A DNA stretch of 64,000 nucleotides from Halomonas sp. BDJS001 (GTDB lineage: Bacteria; Pseudomonadota; Gammaproteobacteria; Pseudomonadales; Halomonadaceae), in assembly GCF_026104355.1 (NCBI RefSeq), contig NZ_CP110535.1:3720001-3784000 (forward strand), given 5' to 3'. The position numbers and the translations under genes were made by a program. Positions 20,803 through 30,030 of the stretch are shown piece by piece; the first letter of the stretch is position 1, and each line of letters begins with the position of its first letter. The notes under the pieces are model-generated. The model searched no databases, had not been told where the DNA came from, and worked only from the letters and a program-made list of their open reading frames with translations.

Positions 20803-22992
20803 ATGGACGAGCAAGCATCAGATTCACTACCACTATCGTCTACTGATCACACCAGCAGCGACGGCGATATGCCACTACGGATCAATCGAACCCCGACCGG
20901 AGTTCAAGCGCGTGAAGTGCTGCCTGAAACGGATCTTGACGATACCCAGCTCTACTTTAATCGCGAGCTGTCGCACCTACAGTTCAATATCCGCGTGTTG
21001 GAACAGGCGTTAGACGACGCCCACCCGCTGCTCAACCGGTTAATGTTCCTGCTGATTTTCTCTTCCAACATGGATGAGTTTTTCGAAATCCGTGTGGCCG
21101 GCTTGAAGCACCAAATTGCCCTGGGCGACGACACCACCGCCGCCGATGGCCGCCTGCCCAAAGCGGTGCTGGCCGAGATCTCGCAACTGGCCCATGCCCA
21201 AATTGATCGCCAGTATCAGATACTCAACGACACCTTGTTACCCGCGCTGGAAACCCACGGGCTGCGTTTTCGGCGCCGCGATCAGTGGACTGATGCGCAG
21301 AAAGCCTGGGTCAAGGAGTTCTTCGATAACGAAATTATGCCCGTCATCAGCCCAATTGGGCTCGATCCCTCGCACCCCTTCCCTCGCTTAGTGAATAAAA
21401 GCCTCAACTTTATCGTTGAGCTGGAAGGCAAGGATGCCTTTGGCCGCGCCGGCGGAATGGCGATTCTACCCGCACCGCGTTCACTGCCGCGTCTGATGGC
21501 GCTGCCCAAAGAGATTTGCGAAGAGGTTTTTTCCGAGTATGTTTTTCTGTCATCAATGATTCATGCCCATGCCGAGGAGCTATTCCCCGGCATGAGCGTA
21601 CGCGGCTGCTACCAGTTCCGACTGACCCGCAACGCGGATATGAGCGTTGACCCGGAGGAGGTCTCGGATCTTGCCTCAGCGCTGCGCGGTGAACTGCTGG
21701 CACGCCGCTACGGCAGCGGTGTACGCCTGGAGGTCGCCGACAGTTGCCCGGATGACTTAACCAACTTCCTGCTACGCCAGTTTGAGCTCGAGAGCGACGA
21801 CCTGTATCGCGTCAAAGGGCCGGTCAACCTGACGCGCATGATGTCGGTGCTGGGCGACGTGGATCGCCCCGAGCTGCTCTATCGGCCGTTTACCCCCAGC
21901 ATTCCCAAAGCGCTCAAAGCGGGTAGCCTGTTTGACGCTATCGCCAAGAACGACATTCTGCTCCATCACCCCTTCCAGTCGTTTACGCCAATCGAAGACT
22001 TGCTGCGCGAAGCCGCCCGCGACCCCCATGTACTGGCAGTAAAACAGACCCTTTACCGCACCGGCTCAGACTCGGCCATTGTGAATGCTCTGGTAGAAGC
22101 AGCCAGTCAGGGAAAAGAAGTCACGGTGGTCATTGAGCTGCGTGCGCGCTTCGATGAGGCCGACAATCTACAGCTCGCTTCACGCCTGCAGGAAGCGGGC
22201 GCCATCGTTGTTTACGGCATTATGGCCTACAAAACCCACGCCAAAATGCTCCACATTGTGCGCCGAGAAAAGGGCGAACTGTGCTACTACGCTCACCTGG
22301 GCACCGGCAACTACCACGCCAAGACAGCCAAGCTATATACCGATTACAGCCTGCTGACTGCCAACAAAGCGCTATGTGCGGATGTGCATAAAGTCTTTCA
22401 GCAGCTTTCGGGGATGGGCCGGGCACGCAAAATCGACACGCTGTTGCACGCCCCCTTCACGCTACATGAGCGACTGGTGGAAATGATCGACCGGGAAGCG
22501 CAGATAGCGCGCAAGGGTAAGCGTGGGCATATCATCATTAAGTGCAACTCATTAACCGAACCCAAGCTAATCAAAGCGCTCTACCGGGCCTCCCAGGCGG
22601 GAGTCGAGTGCGACTTGATTATTCGCGGCATGTGCTGTTTGAAGCCAGGCGTACCGGGGGTGTCCGACAATATTCGCGTACGCTCGATTATTGGCCGCCT
22701 GCTGGAGCATACCCGGGTGTTCCACTTCCACAATGACGGCAAGTCAGAGACCTGGTGCTCTAGCGCGGACTTTATGTCGCGCAATATGTTCCACCGTGTG
22801 GAGACCTGCTTTCCGCTGCTGGATAAGAAGCTCGCTACCCGGGTGCGTAAAGACCTGGAGACGTACCTGGTGGATAACTGCCAAAGCTGGCTACTCCAGA
22901 CCGACGGCAGCTATCAACTACAAGACCCAGGTGATGCTGACGCGATCAGTGCCCAGGAAACCCTGCTCTACGCCTATGCGTCTAAAAGCTAG
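20803..22992 (+). CDS. ppk1: Polyphosphate kinase 1
   Basis: Reversible synthesis of polyphosphate from ATP. The 729-aa protein shows the PPK1 domains in order: the N-terminal helical domain with FNRELSHLQFNIRVLEQA and FSSNMDEFFEIRV (about 48-95), the head domain, and two C-terminal phospholipase-D-like domains. The autophosphorylated His is H479 in YKTHAKMLHIVRR, with YAHLGTGNYHAKTA just after. About 45 residues precede the usual PPK1 start, but GGGGAGATCC supports the ATG at 20803. It follows hemB by 107 bases. Confidence 0.96.
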   Translation: MDEQASDSLPLSSTDHTSSDGDMPLRINRTPTGVQAREVLPETDLDDTQLYFNRELSHLQFNIRVLEQALDDAHPLLNRLMFLLIFSSNMDEFFEIRVAGLKHQIALGDDTTAADGRLPKAVLAEISQLAHAQIDRQYQILNDTLLPALETHGLRFRRRDQWTDAQKAWVKEFFDNEIMPVISPIGLDPSHPFPRLVNKSLNFIVELEGKDAFGRAGGMAILPAPRSLPRLMALPKEICEEVFSEYVFLSSMIHAHAEELFPGMSVRGCYQFRLTRNADMSVDPEEVSDLASALRGELLARRYGSGVRLEVADSCPDDLTNFLLRQFELESDDLYRVKGPVNLTRMMSVLGDVDRPELLYRPFTPSIPKALKAGSLFDAIAKNDILLHHPFQSFTPIEDLLREAARDPHVLAVKQTLYRTGSDSAIVNALVEAASQGKEVTVVIELRARFDEADNLQLASRLQEAGAIVVYGIMAYKTHAKMLHIVRREKGELCYYAHLGTGNYHAKTAKLYTDYSLLTANKALCADVHKVFQQLSGMGRARKIDTLLHAPFTLHERLVEMIDREAQIARKGKRGHIIIKCNSLTEPKLIKALYRASQAGVECDLIIRGMCCLKPGVPGVSDNIRVRSIIGRLLEHTRVFHFHNDGKSETWCSSADFMSRNMFHRVETCFPLLDKKLATRVRKDLETYLVDNCQSWLLQTDGSYQLQDPGDADAISAQETLLYAYASKS

Positions 22993-23050
22993 GCATCGAA
23001 CATACACCTAAACATAAAAAACCCCGCGCTTTGAACTGCACCTCTAACCG

Positions 23051-25348
23051 TTATGCATAGCGCTGGCGGAGTGCCTTGGCGGCTTCCACCATATTGGCCA
23101 GCGCGGGCTCTACTTCCGCCCAGTTGCGCGTTTTTAGACCGCAGTCCGGGTTGATCCATAGCCGTTCGGCGGGGATCTTCTCCAGCGCTTTCTCCATCAA
23201 ATCGACCATCCAGCTCACCTCGGGAATATTCGGGGTGTGGATATCGTAAACCCCTGGGCCAATTTCGTTGGGATAAGCGAAGTCCTGAAAAGCATCCAGC
23301 AGGTGCATATCAGAACGCGACGTTTCGATGGTGATCACATCGGCATCCAGTGCGGCAATCGCGCCCATGATATCGTTGAACTCCGAGTAACACATATGGG
23401 TATGAATCTGGGTGGCGTTGGCCACCCCTGCGGCGCTTAGCTGGAAGCTCTCCACTGCCCACTCAAGGTATGCCTGCCACTCATGCTGGCGAAGCGGCAG
23501 TCCTTCACGCAGCGCAGGTTCGTCGATTTGAATAATCTTGATCCCGGCTTTTTCCAGATCCAGCACCTCATCGCGCAGTGCCAGGGCAATCTGGCGGCAG
23601 GTGGTTTCCCGTGGCTGGTCATCACGCACAAACGACCACTGTAGAATCGTCACCGGCCCGGTCAGCATGCCCTTCATGGGTTTGTCGGTCAGGGTTTGGG
23701 CGTACTCGCTCCAGCGCACCGTCATCGGTGCCGGGCGGGAAACATCACCAAAAATCACCGGCGGCTTCACGCAGCGAGAACCGTAGCTCTGCACCCAGCC
23801 AAAGCGGGTAAAGGCAAACCCTTCGAGCTGCTCGCCAAAGTACTCCACCATGTCGTTACGTTCGGCTTCACCGTGCACCGGCACGTCGATATCCAAGGCT
23901 TGCTGGCGCTCAACGGCGTAGGCAATCTCGGCCTGCATGCGGGCTTCGTAGTCGGCTGGTGCCAGCTCACCGGCTTTAAAGGCGCGCCGGGCGGCCCGAA
24001 TCTCGTCGGTTTGCGGGAAAGAGCCAATCGTCGTGGAGGGAAATAGCGGCAGCTTAAGCGCCCGCCGCTGAGCTTCAGCGCGAACGGGGTAAGGTGCCTG
24101 ACGCTGGCTATCGGCGGGGCGAAGCGCCGCCAAACGCTCACTGACCACCGCTTGGTGAATGCGGGTTGACTCACGCCGAGCATCCAAGGCGCGAGTGGCC
24201 TGATCCAGGCGCTGCTCATCAACAGGCGTGGCGCGGTTATCGATCAAGCGGGCCAGGGTCATCACCTCGTCTAGCTTCTGCCGTGCGAAGGCCAGCCAAC
24301 CGATTAGCTCATCACCGAGCTCTGTTTCCTGCGCCAAGTCCACCGGCACATGCAGCAGCGAGCAGCTTGGCGCCAACCAGAGCCGCTGGCCCAGGCGCAC
24401 TTTTAACGGCAGCAGGCGTTCACGCAAGGCAGCCAAATCGGCCCGCCAAATGTTGCGGCCATCAACAAACCCCACCGATAACACCTGATGGGGGCCAAGG
24501 CGATCAATCACACTTTCCACCTGCTGGGGAGCGCGCACGGCATCAATGTGCAAACCCGCCACAGGCAGCCGGGTCGCTAACGATAGGTTATCGCCCAAGC
24601 CGCCGAAGTAAGTGGCTAGCAATAGCTTTAGCGGGGCAGACTGAAGGCGGTGGTAAGCACGCTCATAGGCCTGCTGCCACGCCAGCGGCAAGTCCTGCAC
24701 CAAGGCAGGCTCATCCAGCTGCACCCACTCAATACCTTGAGTGGCGAGCCGCGCTAATATTTCGCCATATACGTCGAGCACGCTATCGAGTAGCGTCAGG
24801 CGGTCAAAAGCACCACCTTTGGTTTTGCCGAGCCACAGCCAAGTCAACGGCCCCGTCAGCGTTACTTTTGGGGTAAACCCCGCACGTAACGCTTCATCCA
24901 CTTCATCAAACAGGCGGTTGGAGGCCAGGGTAAAGGTTTGCCCATCATGCAGTTCGGGCACCAGGTAGTGGTAGTTAGTATCGAAATACTTCGTCATTTC
25001 ACAGGCCGCGGCTTGTTCACCGCTGGGCGCTCTCCCCCGGGCCATACGAAAGATGGTGTCGAGATCCACGTCGCCACCTACCATTTCATTTTGCGCGTTA
25101 AAGCGTGAAGGCACCGCCCCCAGTGCCACTGAAACGTTAAGCACTTGATCGTAAAATGCGAAATCGCCCACGCTAACGAAATCCAGCCCCGCGTCCTGCT
25201 GCGCCTGCCAGTGACGTAAACGCAGCTCGCGGCCGGTGCTTTCAAGCTCGCTACGCGTGCACTCGCCTCTCCAGTACGCTTCAGTGGCTTTTTTTAGCTC
25301 GCGCTGAGCGCCAATGCGGGGATAGCCTAGAATATGAGAAACTGTCAT
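23051..25348 (-). CDS. metE: Cobalamin-independent methionine synthase
   Basis: Transfers the methyl group of 5-methyltetrahydropteroyltriglutamate to homocysteine to make methionine. The 765-aa product has two barrel domains. The N-terminal half begins [18 protein letters not shown]; the C-terminal catalytic half holds the zinc ligands in THMCYSEF (His, Cys), a downstream Glu, and [11 protein letters not shown] (Cys), and [12 protein letters not shown] opens that domain. The frame is open to 25378, but the ATG at 25348 gives the standard N-terminus. Divergent from metR with a MetR box between, so homocysteine-dependent activation by MetR is expected. Confidence 0.97.
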   Translation of the reverse strand: MTVSHILGYPRIGAQRELKKATEAYWRGECTRSELESTGRELRLRHWQAQQDAGLDFVSVGDFAFYDQVLNVSVALGAVPSRFNAQNEMVGGDVDLDTIFRMARGRAPSGEQAAACEMTKYFDTNYHYLVPELHDGQTFTLASNRLFDEVDEALRAGFTPKVTLTGPLTWLWLGKTKGGAFDRLTLLDSVLDVYGEILARLATQGIEWVQLDEPALVQDLPLAWQQAYERAYHRLQSAPLKLLLATYFGGLGDNLSLATRLPVAGLHIDAVRAPQQVESVIDRLGPHQVLSVGFVDGRNIWRADLAALRERLLPLKVRLGQRLWLAPSCSLLHVPVDLAQETELGDELIGWLAFARQKLDEVMTLARLIDNRATPVDEQRLDQATRALDARRESTRIHQAVVSERLAALRPADSQRQAPYPVRAEAQRRALKLPLFPSTTIGSFPQTDEIRAARRAFKAGELAPADYEARMQAEIAYAVERQQALDIDVPVHGEAERNDMVEYFGEQLEGFAFTRFGWVQSYGSRCVKPPVIFGDVSRPAPMTVRWSEYAQTLTDKPMKGMLTGPVTILQWSFVRDDQPRETTCRQIALALRDEVLDLEKAGIKIIQIDEPALREGLPLRQHEWQAYLEWAVESFQLSAAGVANATQIHTHMCYSEFNDIMGAIAALDADVITIETSRSDMHLLDAFQDFAYPNEIGPGVYDIHTPNIPEVSWMVDLMEKALEKIPAERLWINPDCGLKTRNWAEVEPALANMVEAAKALRQRYA

Positions 25349-25432
25349 GATGAACCCTAACAACGTGAATAATTCCACACAGTCTGGGCATCACGCACCA
25401 ATGAATCAAACTAAAGTTTTTAATACCAAATA

Positions 25433-25445
25433 TGAAAAATATTCA
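25433..25445. promoter_or_regulatory. MetR binding site
   Basis: TGAA-AAATA-TTCA matches the known MetR consensus TGAA-N5-TTCA exactly, and the symmetry extends to TATGAA/TTCATA. It lies 18 bases before the metR ATG and 84 bases before the metE ATG, the expected place for activation of metE and autoregulation of metR. Confidence 0.8.
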
Positions 25446-25463
25446 TAATTATTGAGCAATGAC

Positions 25464-26402
25464 ATGATTGAGCTACGACACCTCCGCACCCTACTGGCGC
25501 TGCGCGAAACCGGCTCCCTGGTCGATGCCGCCGAACGCGTGCATTTGACTCAATCGGCGCTTTCACACCAGCTCAAAGATCTTGAGAGCCGAGTAGACAG
25601 TGCGCTGTTTGTGCGCAAAACCCGTCCGGTGGAGTTCACCCGCGCGGGGCTTCGACTACTCGCCCTGGCCGACCAGATACTGCCTGAAGTACGCAAGGCG
25701 GAGCGTGATCTGGCGCGCCTGGCAGGCACCGAGCAGGGGCGGTTGCATATGGCCATCGAGTGTCACAGCTGCTTTCAGTGGCTGATGCCCACGGTGGACT
25801 ATTTTCGCGATCACTGGCCGGAAGTGGAAATTGACATTCCCAGCGGTCACCACTTCGACCCGCTTCCGGCGCTTGCCCGCGAGCAGCTGGATCTGGTGAT
25901 CACCGCCGACCCTCAACCTCTTGAGGGGATTCACTACGCCCCGCTATTTCGCTATGAAGGGCTACTCGCCGTCGCCCGGCAACACCCCTTTGCAGGTCGG
26001 GGCTTTATAGCACCACAGGCGCTGGCCGAGGAGACGTTAATCACTTACCCCGTTGAGCAGTCGCGGCTGGATATTTTCACCCAGTTTTTGCAGCCGGCGA
26101 ATGTGCACCCTCGGGAGATTCGCACCGCCGAATTGACGATTATGATGATGCAGCTGGTGGCCAGCGGCCGTGGCGTGTGTGCGCTACCCAACTGGGCACT
26201 CACTGAGTACTTGGAGCGCGATTACGTGAGCGCGGTAAAGCTAGGTGAGTATGGGGTATGGAGCACGCTGTATGCGGCTATCCGCGAGGAGACACGCGAA
26301 GCGCCGTGGATGCAGGATTTCTTGCGCACTGCGCGGGAGACCTCCTTTGCAGTACTCACCGGCGTTAAGCCGGCGGATCGCGACGGGGAACCAGCAGCGT
26401 AA
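25464..26402 (+). CDS. metR: LysR-type regulator MetR
   Basis: Homocysteine-responsive activator of metE. The 312-aa protein has an N-terminal winged helix-turn-helix (about 1-60; TLLALRETGSLVDAAERVHL then TQSALSHQLKDLE) and a LysR substrate-binding domain. IECHSCFQWLMP and PSGHHFDPLPAL are typical of MetR. The ATG at 25464 (MIELRHLRTL) aligns with E. coli MetR; an upstream TTG at 25452 is possible. Its last 38 bases overlap the 3' end of the convergent histidine kinase gene. Confidence 0.94.
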   Translation: MIELRHLRTLLALRETGSLVDAAERVHLTQSALSHQLKDLESRVDSALFVRKTRPVEFTRAGLRLLALADQILPEVRKAERDLARLAGTEQGRLHMAIECHSCFQWLMPTVDYFRDHWPEVEIDIPSGHHFDPLPALAREQLDLVITADPQPLEGIHYAPLFRYEGLLAVARQHPFAGRGFIAPQALAEETLITYPVEQSRLDIFTQFLQPANVHPREIRTAELTIMMMQLVASGRGVCALPNWALTEYLERDYVSAVKLGEYGVWSTLYAAIREETREAPWMQDFLRTARETSFAVLTGVKPADRDGEPAA

Positions 26403-27960
26403 AGCGCGCGCCGCCCAAGGTCGGACTGGTATCGATGGTCACGCTACCACCGTGCCCGGCCATAATTTTCTGCACTATCGAAAGCCCTAACCCGTAGCCG
26501 CCGGAACTACGGGCCCGGCTATCATCCAGCCGGGCAAAAGGCTTGAAGATATCCGCCCGCGCTTCAGGGGGAATGCCGGGGCCGTCGTCTTCAACATCGA
26601 TACGCACCAAATTGGGCTCATCCCAGAGTTGAATCACCACCTGGGACTTGGCATGGCGACAGGCGTTGCCCACCAGGTTCTGCACCGCGCGTTGAAGATA
26701 GCGCGGCTCCGCCAGCAGTTCGATTTCAGATCCTGGCGCAAGCACCAGCGCTAGCCCCTTATGCAGCGGCGACAGCGTATCAATCACCCGTTCCGCCATG
26801 GCTCGGCACTCTACCAGCGCCGTTTCAAGCTCAGCGCCGTTAACCGTTTCTCCACCCAGGCGGGCATAGGTAAGAATTTCATCAACCAGTTCATCAAGTT
26901 CAGCAATATCCGCATCGATACCCTGTAGCTGACGACGAATAGCGGGCTGATCAGTCATATCCTCGACCATCTGCACGGCAAAGCGAATGCGCGCAACCGG
27001 GGTGCGCAGCTCGTGGGAAACCGCCCGAATCATCTCTTGCTGGCCACGCAGCAGGCTCTGCACCTGATTGGCCATGCCGTTAAAGGCCATGCCCAAACGG
27101 CCTAAAAAGTCGCCGCTCTCTACTTTTACCCGGGTTTCCAGGCGGCCACTGGCGATCCTGGTGGCGGCCAGCTCCAGCCGCGCCATGCGCGCTTCAATGC
27201 TACGCATAATCAAATAGATGATCAGACTGAGAACGATCATCAGCCCCACCAGAAGCGGTAAGTGCAAATTGAGTGGCAGCGTATCCCCGCGGGAAATAGG
27301 CCCCGCTTGCAGCCATTCTTGCTCGCCCGGCAATTGATAGAGCAGCGTAATTGACAGCTTATCGGAGACGAGCTGAGTGATAACGTTGCCGCTGGCCAGT
27401 TGAGCCTGCTGCGCCGTCGTTAGCCCTTCAGGCAGAGAAGACAACCGCTGCAGCGGCCAACTCCCGGAACGCAACTGGGCAATGCGGCCATCACGCTCTT
27501 CCGCTGGCGCTGCTGCGAGCCACTCGCCAAGCAGCTCTATGCTGCCATGCCACTGGTGCTCACTCCAGTCGTCTAGGCGTGCTTGCAGCAGCCAGGTATC
27601 CCCGGGCAGGCGCTGTTGCAACAACCAGGGTTTTTCGGCGACCAGTATTCTGCCTTGCTCCAACCGTGAGCGCTCAAAATAGCCTAAATCCGCCTCGTTA
27701 ATGGGCTCTAGAGTCAGTTGCAAATCGAGCTGCTCTGAAAAGTGCTCAAGCAAAGCACTTCGCTGCTCTACCGACGTATCGGCTAGCCGTTGTGTCATCA
27801 GCGACATGGGGAGCGCAGCGAGTTGCTCACGGTAGTCTTCGCGGCGCACCTGTTCAATAAAGGAGCGCCCCATCAAGGCGATCACAAACACCACCAGTAG
27901 CGCGATGCCCAGCAACAAATAGAAGCGTAAAAACGAGCCGTTACTGAGCACCCGCCGCAT
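26365..27960 (-). CDS. Sensor histidine kinase, RstB/EnvZ type
   Basis: Membrane histidine kinase of 531 aa. One helix near residues 10-30, a periplasmic sensor region (about 31-240), a second helix, HAMP, then HisKA with H316 in AVSHELRTPVARIRF, an N box (VGNACRHAKSQV), and G boxes VEDDGPGIPPEA and GGYGLGLSIV. The upstream response regulator resembles RstA, so an RstB-like role is likely. An alternative TTG overlaps the regulator stop codon, but the ATG at 27960 has GAGGGA upstream. The 3' end overlaps metR by 38 bases. The signal sensed is unknown. Confidence 0.9.
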   Translation of the reverse strand: MRRVLSNGSFLRFYLLLGIALLVVFVIALMGRSFIEQVRREDYREQLAALPMSLMTQRLADTSVEQRSALLEHFSEQLDLQLTLEPINEADLGYFERSRLEQGRILVAEKPWLLQQRLPGDTWLLQARLDDWSEHQWHGSIELLGEWLAAAPAEERDGRIAQLRSGSWPLQRLSSLPEGLTTAQQAQLASGNVITQLVSDKLSITLLYQLPGEQEWLQAGPISRGDTLPLNLHLPLLVGLMIVLSLIIYLIMRSIEARMARLELAATRIASGRLETRVKVESGDFLGRLGMAFNGMANQVQSLLRGQQEMIRAVSHELRTPVARIRFAVQMVEDMTDQPAIRRQLQGIDADIAELDELVDEILTYARLGGETVNGAELETALVECRAMAERVIDTLSPLHKGLALVLAPGSEIELLAEPRYLQRAVQNLVGNACRHAKSQVVIQLWDEPNLVRIDVEDDGPGIPPEARADIFKPFARLDDSRARSSGGYGLGLSIVQKIMAGHGGSVTIDTSPTLGGARFTLLVPRRDPPA

Positions 27961-27980
27961 GATGCTGTCCCTCTGAATGA

Positions 27981-28739
27981 TCAACTGTCTTTAACGAAGA
28001 GATAACCTTTACTGCGCACGGTCTTGATCCGGTGAGGCTGGTTAGGATCATCGCCAATTTTAGGCCGAATGCGCGATACGCGGACATCAATAGAGCGGTC
28101 TTGACCATCGTACTTAATGCCCCGTAGGTCGCTGAATATCTCTTCACGGGTAAGCACGCGGCCTGCGTTACGACCCAGAAGCCAGAGCAGGTCGAATTCG
28201 GCACTGGTTAAGTCAATACGCTCACCCGAGAGCCAGGCTTCACGAGTCGCGTTATCGATCTCCAGGTTTTCAAAACGCAGCCGCATTTCGCCGTCCGGGG
28301 CAGGCCCGTCGGCGCGGCGCAGTAGCGCGCGCATGCGAGCCAGCAATACCCGCGGCTGAACCGGCTTCGGCACATAGTCGTCGGCGCCCATTTCGAGCCC
28401 CAGAACCTGATCAAGATCGTCGGTGCGCGCAGTCAGCATCATGATTGGGCCGGCAAAATTGGGTCTAACGCGGCGGCAAATCGCCAGACCGTCCTCCCCT
28501 GGCAGCATTAAGTCCAGGATCACCAGATCAGGCTGCAGGGTTAAAATACGGTCAACCCCTTTAGCACCGTCTGCTTCCAGCGTTACTTGGAAGCCGTTCG
28601 CTTCCAAGTAATCACGGGTAAGCTCGGCCAGACGCTGGTCATCTTCGATGATCAAAACATGATCTTGATCGGGATAGTCAGGCGTTACAGACTCTTGCGT
28701 CTCAAGCGCCTGAAATTGCTGTTCCAAATGATCTACCAT
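27981..28739 (-). CDS. OmpR-family response regulator, RstA-like
   Basis: A 252-aa two-domain regulator. The receiver domain has the acidic pair in LIIEDDQ, phosphoacceptor D76 in LVILDLMLPGEDG, and the Lys of YVPKPVQP. The C-terminal winged helix contains LRGIKYDGQDRSIDVRVSRI and the ending RIKTVRSKGYLF, which resemble E. coli RstA closely. The N-terminus has an unusual 25-residue extension before the receiver fold. The ATG at 28739 has AGAGG directly abutting it, so the true start may be a little downstream. Encoded just upstream of its cognate kinase. Confidence 0.92.
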   Translation of the reverse strand: MVDHLEQQFQALETQESVTPDYPDQDHVLIIEDDQRLAELTRDYLEANGFQVTLEADGAKGVDRILTLQPDLVILDLMLPGEDGLAICRRVRPNFAGPIMMLTARTDDLDQVLGLEMGADDYVPKPVQPRVLLARMRALLRRADGPAPDGEMRLRFENLEIDNATREAWLSGERIDLTSAEFDLLWLLGRNAGRVLTREEIFSDLRGIKYDGQDRSIDVRVSRIRPKIGDDPNQPHRIKTVRSKGYLFVKDS

Positions 28740-28899
28740 CCTCTTTATGCACTCCGCTTAGGCTGTTTATTTTTTCACCCGCTCATCCAATACCAACGCA
28801 GGTGCCCCATGATTGGCACTCAGGATAACTCAAAACCACCAAAACACCCGCTTCTGTCGTTACAATTGCGCGTATTGGTGAGTGCGTGTGGCCAGACAC

Positions 28900-28928
28900 T
28901 TGATTCTTCCTTAACCGGGGACTAATGT
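28900..28928 (+). promoter_or_regulatory. Candidate sigma-70 promoter of the 46-aa gene
   Basis: TTGATT (28900-28905), 17 bases, then TAATGT (28923-28928). This would place transcription start near 28935, about 35 bases before the small ORF. The hexamers match consensus only partly. Confidence 0.45.
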
Positions 28929-28969
28929 GTAAACGCTAACTGTCGACAATTTGACAGGGGGAGCCTGCC

Positions 28970-29110
28970 ATGGGAAGTAGCAAAACGAAAAGTGTTATAA
29001 AACGTGTTTACGTTCCAGCCCAAGTACGCGACCTGCCCAATGGGGAGAAGTTAAAAATCCCGGGGCATTATAAGGCGCCGCCTGGGGAAGGAAACGACAC
29101 CATTGAATAA
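28970..29110 (+). CDS. Small protein of unknown function (46 aa)
   Basis: A 46-codon ORF beginning MGSSKTKSVIKRVYVPAQV and ending with an acidic tail (GEGNDTIE). I do not recognise a family. The case for a real gene rests on an excellent ribosome site (AGGGGGAG, 7 bases before the ATG), a promoter-like pair at 28900-28928, and a strong terminator with a TTCG loop 36 bases after the stop codon. The product is basic and soluble, with no signal peptide or membrane helix. It sits between the divergent two-component operon and a small membrane-protein gene. Confidence 0.65.
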   Translation: MGSSKTKSVIKRVYVPAQVRDLPNGEKLKIPGHYKAPPGEGNDTIE

Positions 29111-29145
29111 TGTTTGATTAAGTATATCTACTGCTAAAGCATATT

Positions 29146-29178
29146 AAAAAGGCAGACCATTCGTGGCCTGCCTTTTTT
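29146..29178. terminator. Bidirectional terminator with TTCG loop
   Basis: AAAAAGGCAGACCA (29146-29159), TTCG, then TGGCCTGCCTTTTTT (29164-29178). The stem has one G-U pair and is flanked by A and T runs, so it can end both the plus-strand small gene and the minus-strand gene beyond it. Confidence 0.85.
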
Positions 29179-29242
29179 CTTCACTACAGGTTTTGACGCA
29201 ATTACACGAGGCGCGCTTTTCAGCAGCGTTGCTTTTCAGCGC

Positions 29243-29422
29243 CTACCCTTTGGGCCCAAACAGAAACCATGCAATTAAGCCAACTAACGGGAAAAACAGT
29301 AGCACCAGAATCCATATCAGCTTCGCAAGACCGCCAGCCCCGCTTTTGGCCACTTTAACAATGGCCCAAATCACAATAATGAGCCAAATTAGTCCTAATA
29401 ATCCACCTACTTCAATGCCCAT
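29243..29422 (-). CDS. Small PLDc_N-type membrane protein (59 aa)
   Basis: A 59-aa protein with two predicted membrane helices (about 6-24 and 35-55) separated by a short basic loop (KVAKSGAGGLAK) and ending AWFLFGPKG. The layout and the W-I-L-V-L-L-F-F-P-L-V-G run resemble the phospholipase D nuclease N-terminal (PLDc_N) superfamily of small membrane proteins, whose stand-alone role is unknown. AAGGAG lies 6 bases before the ATG. It shares the terminator at 29146-29178. Confidence 0.82.
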   Translation of the reverse strand: MGIEVGGLLGLIWLIIVIWAIVKVAKSGAGGLAKLIWILVLLFFPLVGLIAWFLFGPKG

Positions 29423-29494
29423 AGCAACTCCTTAGCGTGTTGGCACTCGTATCAACTTAGACAATCATATCAGTGGCACATTCACAAGCTGAAC

Positions 29495-30022
29495 TCACTG
29501 CTCGGGAAGGCTCAACACCATCTCACCTGCCTGTATTTCTATCGACAATAAACTCAGAAAGCTCATGCCGAGTAGGACAGTGTCGCGCTCCATGCCAGGG
29601 CTGATAGACCCCTGCACATTCTGCACTTTTAGCCCGCCGAGGGAAACCTCATCAAGCTCCGTTAAGGCACCTTCCACTCGGCCGTTGGCGGTGTTGAACC
29701 AAGCGCTACGCCCAGGCTCAAGGCCTAACTCGCTTGCCAAATCGGCCGGTATGGCGACATAGGTGGCGCCAGTGTCTAGCAAAAAGGTCACCGGCGTGCC
29801 ATTGATGCTTCCCGGCGCCTCAAAATGCCCGGCCCGGTTACGCTTCAGGGTAACGGGCTCTCCCGCAGGCAAGGTCTGCACAATATTGGCGTTGGGGCGC
29901 ATCATCTTTTCCAGGCCACCGTGAATCCACCAAGTCCCCACTGCCATTAACAGCACCCAAAACAGCAGCATCATAACGATGCCGCCACGCTGGGACACTT
30001 GACCTGCCTTATGCGTTGCCAT
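29495..30022 (-). CDS. Membrane-anchored retropepsin-like aspartic protease
   Basis: A 175-aa protein with one N-terminal helix (about 15-34) and a periplasmic clan AA aspartic protease domain. The active-site triad is D83-T-G85 in FLLDTGATYVAIP, and GMSFLSLL near the C-terminus is the usual flap/strand partner of single-domain bacterial retropepsins (TIGR02281 type). Its substrate is unknown. A GTG at 30034 overlaps the stop of the upstream transporter gene; the ATG at 30022 has GTGAGG upstream and is preferred. Very likely co-translated with the UMF1 transporter. Confidence 0.87.
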   Translation of the reverse strand: MATHKAGQVSQRGGIVMMLLFWVLLMAVGTWWIHGGLEKMMRPNANIVQTLPAGEPVTLKRNRAGHFEAPGSINGTPVTFLLDTGATYVAIPADLASELGLEPGRSAWFNTANGRVEGALTELDEVSLGGLKVQNVQGSISPGMERDTVLLGMSFLSLLSIEIQAGEMVLSLPEQ

Positions 30023-30030
30023 ACGCCACC

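Noticed and set aside
24166..24876. A 236-codon plus-strand ORF opposite metE
   Set aside because: It is wholly antisense to metE, whose protein is conserved end to end. The translated product is a low-complexity Arg/Pro/Ala sequence typical of shadow frames in GC-rich DNA.
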